Assembly: GCA_013152045.1 (NCBI GenBank)
Contig: JAADGZ010000237.1
Location: 1,501-12,435, forward strand
Length of the DNA stretch: 10,935 nucleotides
Direction of reading: 5' to 3'
Origin: Gammaproteobacteria bacterium
GTDB lineage: Bacteria > Pseudomonadota > Gammaproteobacteria > UBA6429 > Thiohalophilaceae
Numbering within the stretch: position 1 is the stretch's first letter; each line of letters opens with the position of its first letter. The translations under genes were made by a program, and so were the position numbers. The notes beneath the pieces are model-generated. The model worked only from the letters and a program-made list of their open reading frames with translations, was not told the origin of the DNA and ran no database searches. Below, piece by piece: positions 1-6,743 of the stretch.

Positions 1-53
1 TTGCATAGCATAAAATGCAGTAAAAATTGTGGCCATGCTCGCTTTCCAAGCAT
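1..53 (-). CDS. Possible 5' end of a further minus-strand gene (cut by window edge)
   Basis: Downstream of the FliB-like gene, still on the minus strand, an ATG at 51-53 opens a frame that stays open to the window edge. It lies 14 bases after the upstream stop. An AAAGGA Shine-Dalgarno-like sequence (64-69) sits about 10 bases before it. The peptide would begin MLGKRAWPQFLLHFMLC. A second candidate start at 34-36 in another frame, preceded by GGAAAG, would begin MATIFTAFYAMQ. Only 12 to 17 codons are visible, so neither frame can be assigned to a family and it may be no gene at all. If real, it would be co-transcribed with the FliB-like gene. Confidence 0.25.
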   Translation of the reverse strand, partial: MLGKRAWPQFLLHFMLC

Positions 54-67
54 ATTCCTGCCGTCCT

Positions 68-1378
68 TTAGAACTTCACAAAGGCCAGCGAGTAGTCAAA
101 ATTAAACATATCCTGTTCACTCACAGCGGTATAAACCAGCTGTAAGAAAGACATATTTTGATCAACCGCACGGGCAAAATTATAAACCAGATTAATCGCC
201 AATGAGTCAAGCTCAGTCTGTAGCTGTGACCGCTCGTCCCTATCAGCCTGTTCGTATTGCTTGAGCAAAGGTAACAAACGTGGTTCGCTGTAAAAAAGAA
301 ATCGCAGCATCGCCATCCGGATAAATAACATCTGCATATAAGTAAAGGTATCTGGCATAGTAAAATACCATTCTCTAAACAGGCAATTGCATAAATAACG
401 GGTAAAATAGCGATCTATTTTTTTATTCATAGCCGGACTTACACGCTGACGCAGTTTGTCATAAGCCTTCTGTACATCTTCAATCGGGAGATCCGATATA
501 CTGCTCTCTGAATCCATACCCGAGCTTGCAAAAGTTTTTTTCGCTATCTGACTTAATTTTTCATCTGGAAATTGAGTAATTTTTATTTCCAGAACAGCGC
601 GAACTACCAGCATCGCAAACAGGTTGACTGAATCATCCTGGGCCAGATAATTCTGGATATTATTCAAATTTCCTTTATCCATTACCTGCTGCAAATCCTT
701 TCCCAGTCTTTTGCTATCGACTGCTTTACAGTCTCGATGGTAGTACAACGAAATCCGTTGTCCCAGTTCAGCTAAGGCATAGAGACGAACATTCAGAGAA
801 AAGTCCTCATACACCGCCAATTCAAGTAGTTTCTGCCGCACCAGGCGAAAATTATCGGCGTAATAATCAAACGGATTTTGCGATAATTCTCGCTGAATGG
901 GGTAATCTTTTGATCTTGGCAATTGCGAAACATTGAAACGGCTAAGCTTAAATGGCCGTTTGCTCAACAGGCACAGGCGTGCCACCTGTGGACAGGACAA
1001 AGCTCCGCTTAATTCCATATCAGCGCCACAACGAGAAATAACCCGTGGATAAAAAGCGCAAACATCCCCTAGCGGTTCAATACCATAGCGGTCATGCAAA
1101 CTACATAGTTTGTTTTTGCTTAACATCGGACAGCTGCCTTCATTGTTCATACGAATGAAGGCATAATCATGATCGCCCGTTACCGGTTGCTCATTTACAT
1201 CAATATAATTTTCAAATAGTCCTTTCTCAGTTTCATCCTGTAACATCTTTTCCTGCAACAGATGATAATGCGAACGGTCCAGTTTTACTTCCCAATGCTG
1301 ACAGCAGGTATCAGGACAGTCACTACCTAAACATTCGAAATCACGAAAATAATCGGGGGTTTTATAATTTAACGACAT
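68..1378 (-). CDS. fliB: FliB-family flagellin lysine-N-methylase-like protein
   Basis: This 436-aa cytosolic protein resembles FliB, which methylates surface lysines of flagellin in Salmonella and is reported to use a [4Fe-4S] cluster for methyl transfer. The diagnostic part is the cysteine-rich N-terminal half. C16, C21 and the pair C25-C26 form a CLGSDCPDTCC block. They are followed by C83 (GSCPML), C92 (LCSLHDRYG), C107 within CAFYPR and C129 (SCPQVARL). The order and the CPxL / YPR / SCP spacing are those of FliB proteins. The remaining 300 residues are helical and variable. The length is slightly above the roughly 400 aa usual for the family. The gene begins 34 bases after the M14 peptidase stop, in an AT-rich leader without a clear Shine-Dalgarno, so it probably belongs to the same transcript. 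No flagellin or flagellar gene is in the window, so the substrate is inferred. Many FliB homologues outside Enterobacteria are untested and may modify other proteins. Confidence 0.78.
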   Translation of the reverse strand: MSLNYKTPDYFRDFECLGSDCPDTCCQHWEVKLDRSHYHLLQEKMLQDETEKGLFENYIDVNEQPVTGDHDYAFIRMNNEGSCPMLSKNKLCSLHDRYGIEPLGDVCAFYPRVISRCGADMELSGALSCPQVARLCLLSKRPFKLSRFNVSQLPRSKDYPIQRELSQNPFDYYADNFRLVRQKLLELAVYEDFSLNVRLYALAELGQRISLYYHRDCKAVDSKRLGKDLQQVMDKGNLNNIQNYLAQDDSVNLFAMLVVRAVLEIKITQFPDEKLSQIAKKTFASSGMDSESSISDLPIEDVQKAYDKLRQRVSPAMNKKIDRYFTRYLCNCLFREWYFTMPDTFTYMQMLFIRMAMLRFLFYSEPRLLPLLKQYEQADRDERSQLQTELDSLAINLVYNFARAVDQNMSFLQLVYTAVSEQDMFNFDYSLAFVKF

Positions 1379-1412
1379 AAATAAATTAAATTTGTGTATG
1401 CTTGATTGTTTT

Positions 1413-1432
1413 TCAGGGTGAAGAAACCCTGA
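1413..1432 (-). other. Hairpin over the stop codon of the M14 peptidase gene
   Basis: A perfect 7-bp inverted repeat, TCAGGGT and ACCCTGA, with a 6-base loop covers the last codons and the TGA stop of the M14 peptidase gene. On the transcribed strand it is followed by AAAAAC rather than a T tract, so it is not a standard intrinsic terminator. It could slow 3' decay of the upstream message or limit read-through into the FliB-like gene 34 bases later. Confidence 0.35.
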
Positions 1433-2780
1433 TACCCGTGGAGAGACTAGATATTTTTGTCGCTTCTTTCCTGTTAAAGCTTAACAACAACATACCACAA
1501 TATTTATTATCTTTATAAAATTCAAGCCGGAACAGTCTCGCCTTGCGATCGACTGAAAAGCGTGAGGCAATATCATTGCGTCTAATCAATACACCCACTT
1601 CATTCTTCAAGCCTGGCTTTTTAAAACCAATGATATTTGCACGATAGCCCGGCAACGGATCAACCAAAAGACTATTGTTAATTTCCACTATACTTCCCAG
1701 AGCAACCATTTGCATCTGGCCGTCAACTTCGATACTCACTTTCTCAAGGCTTGAATCATAGTCAAAATATTGTGGTTGCAGATAAGTAACGTGGCGATTA
1801 CCGTATCTGACTTTATATCCATTGCGGTCATCAATAATTGCCATCAAAGGACTATTAGAATCAAGATCTACTGGTGCTGATTTTTTTAAAGGCACATAGG
1901 TCAGTCGCCGCCGGGCATTAGCGACATCCAGATAAATTTTCCCATCATTAATTGACAGCTTAACATGATTATCAATCTTGTCTTTGACGGCTGCTTTTTG
2001 CAAGGCAAAACTGCGTTTAAATTTAATCCCCAGTTTATGCATGAAGGATTCCACCAGCAACAGGTGGTAATAGACTCGTTCATGCGTCAGGTATTCCTTG
2101 CTAACTTCCAGGCCAAAGGCTGGCTTCTGATTGCGAATGGAAAAGTAGGTCAGCGTTTTTTCCATTTCCGCATCACCTTCACGAGTACGGGTATTGCGGA
2201 CATGGTAACGTGCGCCCTTATCCTTAATCACTGCATTGACGGTTTCTCTGACATCTTTTGCCAAGGCCATCAGTTTACCGTAACGCTGTGTTTTGATGGT
2301 TTCCTGATCAATGATGATGCTCTGCCCCCAGCGTTGCGGACCATGTAGTCGATCAATATATTTTTTGCGGTAAAAACCGCTGCCATCATGCAAATTCAAA
2401 ACAACATCTATTTGTTTATCCTGAATGATGGCCTTAATTTTCTGTATCAGTTCATACTCGGGATCATTCCGATCTAGGCTGGAGAACTTCCTGTTCAGGT
2501 CGCCATAAATACCACGGGAACGCTTAATAATACTTTCGAAATTGAGGTTTGGCACGACCCAAAGATTGCCTTTGGATATGGTATATTCTGTTGCCAACAG
2601 GGCTGCCGCATTGAAACCACCTGGCTCATCCCCCTGTATGCCACCAATAATCAGAATAGTTGGTCCCGTCTCGGCGGCTTCTTTTTTATACAGTCTAAAA
2701 TCAAAATGCGATGAGTATCCCGCACTTGCAACGGCAGTCAGGCTGAATAGTAAAAGAACCACACTTATTATAAGTTTCAT
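1413..2780 (-). CDS. Secreted M14-family peptidoglycan carboxypeptidase, Csd4/Pgp1 type
   Basis: This is probably a periplasmic zinc D,L-carboxypeptidase that trims peptidoglycan tripeptide stems to dipeptides, as Csd4 of Helicobacter and Pgp1 of Campylobacter do to produce helical cells. The 455-aa protein has a clean signal peptide (MKLIISVVLL to ASA at residue 20). The M14 zinc site is visible as Q49 and E52 in GGIQGDEPGG and H131 in NLHDGSGFY. E225 in GLEVSKEY is the expected catalytic glutamate. Glutamine replacing the usual first histidine is the Csd4 hallmark. From memory, Csd4 uses Gln46, Glu49, His128 and Glu222, which is the same spacing. NLNFESIIKRSRG (78-90) and GDLNRKF (93-99) also look Csd4-like. 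About 210 residues follow the catalytic domain, consistent with the extra C-terminal domains of that subfamily. The start lies 1 base after the stop of the M15 gene, so the two are almost certainly translationally coupled. Family assignment is strong; a role in cell shape is inferred. Confidence 0.85.
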   Translation of the reverse strand: MKLIISVVLLLFSLTAVASAGYSSHFDFRLYKKEAAETGPTILIIGGIQGDEPGGFNAAALLATEYTISKGNLWVVPNLNFESIIKRSRGIYGDLNRKFSSLDRNDPEYELIQKIKAIIQDKQIDVVLNLHDGSGFYRKKYIDRLHGPQRWGQSIIIDQETIKTQRYGKLMALAKDVRETVNAVIKDKGARYHVRNTRTREGDAEMEKTLTYFSIRNQKPAFGLEVSKEYLTHERVYYHLLLVESFMHKLGIKFKRSFALQKAAVKDKIDNHVKLSINDGKIYLDVANARRRLTYVPLKKSAPVDLDSNSPLMAIIDDRNGYKVRYGNRHVTYLQPQYFDYDSSLEKVSIEVDGQMQMVALGSIVEINNSLLVDPLPGYRANIIGFKKPGLKNEVGVLIRRNDIASRFSVDRKARLFRLEFYKDNKYCGMLLLSFNRKEATKISSLSTGIRVSSP

Positions 2781-2781
2781 T

Positions 2782-3666
2782 TTATACCACTTTTATGTGC
2801 CAGGGTTCGTAACGTACACCAAAATAATTATCTTGAGTGTAGCGTATAGAAACATAGCCAAGGTGGATCAGTTTCTGGTATTCCTCTGTCTGTGCAAATC
2901 GGGCAGTAAAGTTCAAAGCTCCCAGATTTCGTTTGCCAACATCAAAGTCGCCCAGCGCATGATAGGAATGTCCTGGTGGCGCCAAAGAACGTGAAGCGCG
3001 CGAAAGATTAGCATTGCATTTTTCTGCCTTTGCCAAAAATAGATACATTTGCTTTACTACGCTACGAATACCAGAGGTAAGTACCAGGCTCTCACCCACA
3101 TCTTTTTTCAGGTGTTCAAAAACTCTCTGCGATTCTCCCTTGAACAGATAATTTCCACTATGTTGAATCTTGATGACATTTTTTTTCACGACTTTAGCCG
3201 TCAATGAGGAAATTACTTTCTCACCCAGAAAGCCATAGTCATGGGCATCATGAAAGAAAATCTTTTCCATGAACTGGATTTCAGTTGCCGAAAATGCCCC
3301 AATAACAGAATAACTGCGTGCATATTTAAGCATTTCATCAAAACTCATCAGACTAAAATTTGCATAGCCTGCATGTGCCTGTATTTTTCTCTGACGCCTT
3401 AACACTTGCTGAAAAACAGGCTGTTCTGCAACGGGCAGAAATATATCCTGCTCTAGATCCTGATCGAAGTGACTAACGGCATACAGTTGATCTTTTAGCG
3501 CATGATCCAATTCGCGCAGCCTGGCTTCACTGGCATGCGGATGTTCCTCTTCGGCAGGCTCCTGGGGCACGGGCAAATCCTCCAGCAGGCTGCGCCAGGG
3601 AGCGGTCACAGCAGCCAGGGAAAGCAAGCCCATTGAGGCAAGAAAATATCGGCGACGGTTGTTCAT
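2782..3666 (-). CDS. M15/VanY-like peptidoglycan carboxypeptidase with Tat-type signal
   Basis: This is a probable zinc D-alanyl-D-alanine carboxypeptidase (peptidase M15B, VanY-like) acting on peptidoglycan stem peptides in the periplasm. In the 294-aa protein the catalytic domain occupies roughly residues 160-294. LTSGIRS (196-202) matches the family TSGYRS block. S234-Y-H236 and G239-D-F-D242 form the SxHxxGxxD metal motif, and E287-P-W-H290 supplies the catalytic glutamate and last zinc ligand. The N-terminus NNRRRYFLASMG contains a twin-arginine RRxFL motif before a hydrophobic stretch, which suggests Tat export with possible cleavage after VTA (residue 21). Residues 25-160 are a helical region I do not recognise. 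The gene directly precedes the Csd4-like M14 gene with a 1-base gap, so a DD- and a DL-carboxypeptidase are made together and could act in sequence (pentapeptide to tetrapeptide, tripeptide to dipeptide). No good Shine-Dalgarno precedes the ATG. A short upstream reading frame ends 13 bases before it. Confidence 0.8.
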   Translation of the reverse strand: MNNRRRYFLASMGLLSLAAVTAPWRSLLEDLPVPQEPAEEEHPHASEARLRELDHALKDQLYAVSHFDQDLEQDIFLPVAEQPVFQQVLRRQRKIQAHAGYANFSLMSFDEMLKYARSYSVIGAFSATEIQFMEKIFFHDAHDYGFLGEKVISSLTAKVVKKNVIKIQHSGNYLFKGESQRVFEHLKKDVGESLVLTSGIRSVVKQMYLFLAKAEKCNANLSRASRSLAPPGHSYHALGDFDVGKRNLGALNFTARFAQTEEYQKLIHLGYVSIRYTQDNYFGVRYEPWHIKVV

Positions 3667-3679
3667 TGATTACAATCCA

Positions 3680-3730
3680 TCAAGCTCTTTTAACTGAAAA
3701 CTCAGGGTTACAGGCTGTAATTGACGCCAT
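3680..3730 (-). CDS. Possible short leader peptide upstream of the M15 gene
   Basis: A 16-codon frame (MASITACNPEFSVKRA) starts at an ATG preceded by an AAAGGG Shine-Dalgarno-like stretch about 6 bases upstream. It stops 13 bases before the M15 peptidase ATG. That ATG lacks a good ribosome binding site of its own, so translation of the short frame could feed reinitiation there. The frame overlaps an odd-length palindrome at 3708-3720 (TTACAG, central G, CTGTAA on the plus strand). An earlier in-frame ATG (3743-3745) would add five residues. The composition is not that of an attenuator rich in one amino acid. It could be chance. Confidence 0.2.
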   Translation of the reverse strand: MASITACNPEFSVKRA

Positions 3731-3771
3731 TATTTTCCCTTTCATATTCCACTTATGCCTTACAGTACAAT

Positions 3772-3816
3772 AAAAAACACCTACCAGCTTTGCCGTCAAA
3801 CTATGTTTGAAGCTGG
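3772..3816 (-). terminator. Bulged 12-bp hairpin followed by six Ts
   Basis: On the minus strand CCAGCT-TCAAAC, a 3-base loop (ATA), then GTTTGA and, after a 6-base bulge, AGCTGG form a 12-bp stem. Six Ts follow 6 bases after the stem (A tract at 3772-3777 on the plus strand). It lies about 110 bases beyond the stop of the 98-aa gene. It could end the PilZ/98-aa transcript before the peptidoglycan peptidase cluster. The bulge and the gap before the T tract make it an imperfect intrinsic terminator, so an attenuator or leader structure for the downstream cluster is possible. Confidence 0.45.
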
Positions 3817-3927
3817 AAGGATCTGATCTTTTTATTGATTGCTCAGGAATATATCCCAGCAAAATCTTTTGGCTTTATAGCTATGACGATAAAAATCCCA
3901 GCTATTCGATTTGCAAACCGTTTTGGG

Positions 3928-4224
3928 CTATTCAGTTTCGTCTTTGCCAATCCATGATTGCAGAGCTTCAACAATTTTTTCTGCCTGGGCACGACTGGAA
4001 ATATTAAATTTGGATTTCTGTTGATACTCACCATTACGTTTTTGATAGCGTCGAATGCTGTATTTTTCTGGACCGAATTCTTCTTTTTTTCTATCCCAAT
4101 CCTGATACCGATACATAATAGTGGACCAGGCACCCTTGGTCAGGATGATCTTGTCAAGTTGTTTTGAAACAAGCTGCCCGTCTTCCGTATAATCAACCGT
4201 TAATTCATCTACATGCGTAGCCAT
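3928..4224 (-). CDS. Small conserved-looking protein of unknown function (98 aa)
   Basis: I do not recognise a named family. The 98-aa protein is soluble, with no signal peptide and no cysteines. It is rich in aromatic and basic residues in the middle: TKGAWSTIMYRYQDWD (29-44), then EKYSIRRYQKRNGEY and KSKFNISSRAQAEKIVEALQSWI toward the C-terminus. The pattern suggests a beta-rich core followed by one amphipathic helix (about residues 80-92). The ATG at 4222-4224 is chosen because GAGGA (4234-4238) lies about 9 bases upstream. A competing frame across the same DNA lacks one. The gene starts 57 bases after the PilZ gene stop on the same strand, so the two are probably co-transcribed. Whether the unknown works with PilZ is an inference from position alone. 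Confidence 0.7.
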   Translation of the reverse strand: MATHVDELTVDYTEDGQLVSKQLDKIILTKGAWSTIMYRYQDWDRKKEEFGPEKYSIRRYQKRNGEYQQKSKFNISSRAQAEKIVEALQSWIGKDETE

Positions 4225-4281
4225 GTACTGATTTCCTCAAAGTTATGTTCTAAAATAGTCGTCAAATACAGGCATTGTACG

Positions 4282-4719
4282 TTATCGTCGGCTAAAACTG
4301 AACTGCGCACATTGGGGGAAATTGGCGGCATATTTTTTTATCCATTCAAACGCGGCCTCCTGGCTGCTGAGAACTCGGCCTTCCGTTTTCAATACCTTAT
4401 GACGGTACTGCTCAATCTGGCAAATCTGTTCCACCATACGCACGCGATTGGCCTCATCTTCACCGGTAAAAGTAATTCCCACTTCAAAGTGCTTATCTTT
4501 TTTTCTGCACCAAACCACCTGCCCCTGTACCTCAACAGGTAAACTGCCCGCTCTAATTCGAATCTGTACCGAATCTGCTTTTTTAAGACGCATTTGGCAG
4601 TTAAAACACAGCCCGCCATAACTGATATCATGTAAGGGTCTGATACTTCCTGCCGGATTCAGCTCCTGCACAACTTCAATCGGCACCTCAGAAGGGTGAC
4701 GAATATATTTTCTTTTCAT
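4282..4719 (-). CDS. PilZ domain protein, predicted c-di-GMP receptor
   Basis: This 145-aa cytosolic protein carries one PilZ domain (about residues 1-105). Both parts of the c-di-GMP binding signature are intact: RxxxR as R3-K-Y-I-R7 at the very N-terminus, and DxSxxG as D31-I-S33-Y-G-G36. The barrel continues through KKADSVQIRIRAG and the VEVQGQVVWCRKKDKHFEVGITF segment. The last 40 residues form a helical extension (EGRVLSSQEAAFEWIKKYA near 113-131) that lies outside the PilZ fold and may contact a partner. The ATG at 4717-4719 has only weak ribosome-binding complementarity. A TATAAT-like element (4805-4810, minus strand) is about 85 bases upstream. Such proteins relay c-di-GMP to pili, flagella, exopolysaccharide or transcription; which one here cannot be told. 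The neighbour downstream is a 98-aa unknown. Confidence 0.88.
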   Translation of the reverse strand: MKRKYIRHPSEVPIEVVQELNPAGSIRPLHDISYGGLCFNCQMRLKKADSVQIRIRAGSLPVEVQGQVVWCRKKDKHFEVGITFTGEDEANRVRMVEQICQIEQYRHKVLKTEGRVLSSQEAAFEWIKKYAANFPQCAQFSFSRR

Positions 4720-4804
4720 GTCCGTTGCCGCCCTAATTTTGACTCGTTATCGTTCTGAAAAACGCTTCAAATAAAAGCTGCATAAATCACGCCATTGCAG
4801 CATA

Positions 4805-4810
4805 ATTATA
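4805..4810 (-). promoter_or_regulatory. Possible -10 element for the PilZ gene
   Basis: The minus strand reads TATAAT here, a perfect sigma-70 -10 hexamer. The best -35 at 16 bases is a poor TGCATA. It lies in the 125-bp region between the divergent PilZ and flippase-like genes. The region is AT-rich on this side, and TGCAG recurs at several points in it. No equally good element points toward the plus-strand gene. Confidence 0.3.
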
Positions 4811-4844
4811 AAATCCTGATCATAACTATGCAGATTTAAAACCA

Positions 4845-5846
4845 GTGCGATTCAATTTAGGGCCATCCGGCCTCAGGCTAACCGCAAAACAAAAGCGCAG
4901 CCTGTCTCTATCTCTATTATTCAGTGCCATCATTTATCTGGGCTTTGCGTTGGCCGCCGGCAAACAAAGTCTGCTCAATGCCGCCACCACGCTGGGCGGC
5001 ACGGGCTGGCTACTGATTCTGTCCTGTTCATTTACCAGCTATCTTTTACGCTTCCTGCGTTGGCAATATTACCTTCGTTGTCTGGGGCATCACCTGCCCA
5101 GCCTGTTGCATCTTAATTATTATATTGCCGGCTTTGCACTAACCACCACCCCCGCCAAAGCCGGTGAAACCATTCGCTCGCTTTACCTTAAAAATCATGG
5201 GGTAAGTTTTAAGCACAGCCTCGCCAGTTTTTTCTGCGAGCGCTTTCAGGATTTAATCATTGTCACCCTGCTGGCTTCGCTGGCACTGTTGAGCTTTGAC
5301 AAATATCGTTATTTTGTTTTTATTTCCGCACTGACATTATTGATCCTGCTGTCTGTGCTGCGCAGCAAAAAACTGCCGCAGTTTCTTTATTATCTAAGTC
5401 GCAATCTGCGCATTTCGTGGCTCAAACACATACTGGGCTATCTGGCTGCATTGCTTGAATCGGCTCATGCGCTATTACAGCTACCTCGTCTATATTCCGG
5501 CCTGCTACTGGGTTTATTGGCTTGGAGCATACAAGGCCTGGCCTTTTATTTTATTCTCACGACCTTGGGATCGCCCTTAGCACTGCCTCTGAGCCTGGCT
5601 ATTTACGCCATTAGTCTATTGGCCGGTGCCCTGTCATTTATACCAGGGGGCATTGGCGCTACCGAAACAATCATGTACCTGCTTCTGAGTCAGGCTGGGG
5701 TGGATCATTCTCTGGCACTGGTCATCCCGATTATCAGCCGGGTTTCCACACTCTGGTTTGCAGTAGTGCTGGGACTACTGGCATCGGTGAATCTGAGCCT
5801 GCGCAAGGATGTCCCCCCGTCAAATGAGGTCAAACCACAGCGGTAA
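4845..5846 (+). CDS. Flippase-like integral membrane protein (LPG synthase TM domain / UPF0104 family)
   Basis: This 333-aa inner-membrane protein has about eight hydrophobic segments. It resembles the transmembrane half of lysylphosphatidylglycerol synthase and the AglD/UPF0104 group, and lacks the soluble aminoacyl-transferase domain. Family marks are the early LLRFLRWQYYLRCLG (67-81), TPAKAGETIRSLYL (102-115), FFCERFQDLI (129-138) and SFIPGGIGATETIM (264-277). These proteins are thought to move or handle lipid-linked substrates, often beside glycosyltransferases. None is present here, so the substrate is unknown. The furthest upstream start is a GTG (4845) after an in-frame stop at 4809-4811. 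No convincing Shine-Dalgarno precedes it, and the hydrophilic N-terminus would allow a slightly later start. The last 27 bases overlap the 3' end of the convergent AEC transporter gene. Confidence 0.8.
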   Translation: MRFNLGPSGLRLTAKQKRSLSLSLLFSAIIYLGFALAAGKQSLLNAATTLGGTGWLLILSCSFTSYLLRFLRWQYYLRCLGHHLPSLLHLNYYIAGFALTTTPAKAGETIRSLYLKNHGVSFKHSLASFFCERFQDLIIVTLLASLALLSFDKYRYFVFISALTLLILLSVLRSKKLPQFLYYLSRNLRISWLKHILGYLAALLESAHALLQLPRLYSGLLLGLLAWSIQGLAFYFILTTLGSPLALPLSLAIYAISLLAGALSFIPGGIGATETIMYLLLSQAGVDHSLALVIPIISRVSTLWFAVVLGLLASVNLSLRKDVPPSNEVKPQR

Positions 5847-6743
5847 GCTCAGCAGCGACAACAGCGTGGTAACAGTGACCGCCAGCGCATAAATCGTGGT
5901 GTCCAACCGAAATCGGTCGCACAATACCAGTCCCAGCACCATACTCGGCATGGCTGCTTCCAAGACAACCGCAGACAGCAAGTCACCGTCCAGTCCCAAA
6001 ACTTTAGCTAGCTGCCAAACCAGCAACGGGGTTAGCAATAACTGAATACCACTAACCACGATCAGTGGCGGGATCTGCTGGATGGAAATACTGCGCCATT
6101 GCAGACTCAAGCCTAGCGCCACTAGCATCAGTGGAATAACGGTATTACCAAGCAAATTGAGAATAATTTCCAGATTGCTGTCCAGGGGAACCGAAAGTAA
6201 ATTCAATCCACTGCCGACGATGGCGGCCCACAACGGTGGAATACGTGCCAGTCTTTTCAGGAATCCAACTCTAACATCAGAACCATCATCACTCTTGCCA
6301 TAGTGCTCGGCAACCAGAACACCAACGGTAAATAGCAGCGGTGTACAGGCAAACAGATCATATTGAATGGCCACGCTCCGCGCCCAGTCGCCGAAGGTGG
6401 TTTGTAGAACAGGCAGGCCCAGATATGTGGCGTTGGGAAAGGCGGAAGCCAGTATAATGGCGCCGGAAATTCCAGCTGGCATTCTGCACAGCCGACAGGC
6501 CAGACCACTCACCAGCAATGCAAAGATAATGCCGCTAGCGGCCAGCAGACTAATTTTAAGCGAATCCAGCCCAATGGGAGTGCGCCACAGAACAAGCAGC
6601 ACCAGGGCGGGTAAAAACAGATAATAAACGGACTCGGTCAGACCGAGCCGCACCTGTTCGGGACTCAATTTACCTGGACGAAAAAAACGCCAACCCACAC
6701 CACAGGCAATCAGCGCAATCATTTGTAGCAATGTTTCAAACAT
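5820..6743 (-). CDS. AEC-family (auxin efflux carrier-like) transporter
   Basis: This 307-aa inner-membrane permease has about ten hydrophobic helices and almost no soluble part. It fits the AEC/MleP family, whose bacterial members carry malate, malonate and related small organic acids. Recognisable features are an N-terminal half ending at FPNATYLGLPV (102-112, with the broken-helix N104 and the GLP), a short polar loop around residues 148-162 (GKSDDGSD), and a second half with NTVIPLMLVALGLSL and AAMPSMVLGLVL. The repeat of two five-helix halves is typical. The substrate cannot be predicted. The start ATG (6741-6743) follows only weak purine-rich sequence. The gene diverges from gloA across a 139-bp spacer, and its end overlaps the convergent flippase-like gene by 27 bp. 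It appears to be a single-gene unit. Confidence 0.85.
   Translation of the reverse strand: MFETLLQMIALIACGVGWRFFRPGKLSPEQVRLGLTESVYYLFLPALVLLVLWRTPIGLDSLKISLLAASGIIFALLVSGLACRLCRMPAGISGAIILASAFPNATYLGLPVLQTTFGDWARSVAIQYDLFACTPLLFTVGVLVAEHYGKSDDGSDVRVGFLKRLARIPPLWAAIVGSGLNLLSVPLDSNLEIILNLLGNTVIPLMLVALGLSLQWRSISIQQIPPLIVVSGIQLLLTPLLVWQLAKVLGLDGDLLSAVVLEAAMPSMVLGLVLCDRFRLDTTIYALAVTVTTLLSLLSLPLWFDLI

Larger units (their letters stand above)
3667..3927. other. Gene-free 261-bp spacer between the 98-aa gene and the M15 gene
   Basis: Both flanking genes read on the minus strand. The spacer holds, in minus-strand order, no recognisable coding sequence, then the bulged inverted repeat with T tract at 3772-3816, then the short leader frame at 3680-3730. 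A promoter for the M15-M14-FliB cluster should lie here. I see only a weak candidate (TTGTAC near 3764-3769 with an ATATGA-like hexamer about 17 bases on), which is not convincing. Open frames crossing the spacer have no ribosome binding site and no family resemblance. Confidence 0.5.

Noticed and set aside
1413..1432. Intrinsic terminator for the M14 peptidase gene
   Set aside because: The stem is good, but the transcribed strand continues with As instead of Ts, so it is listed as a hairpin only.
1965..2348. Plus-strand 127-codon frame inside the M14 peptidase gene
   Set aside because: It is antisense to a clearly conserved protein and has no recognisable content of its own.
2542..2994. Plus-strand 150-codon frame across the M14/M15 junction
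   Set aside because: It is opposite two well supported genes and has no start signal or domain.
3843..4133. A 96-codon minus-strand frame overlapping the 98-aa gene
   Set aside because: It lacks a ribosome binding site, shows no family resemblance, and is a second frame of the better supported 98-aa gene.
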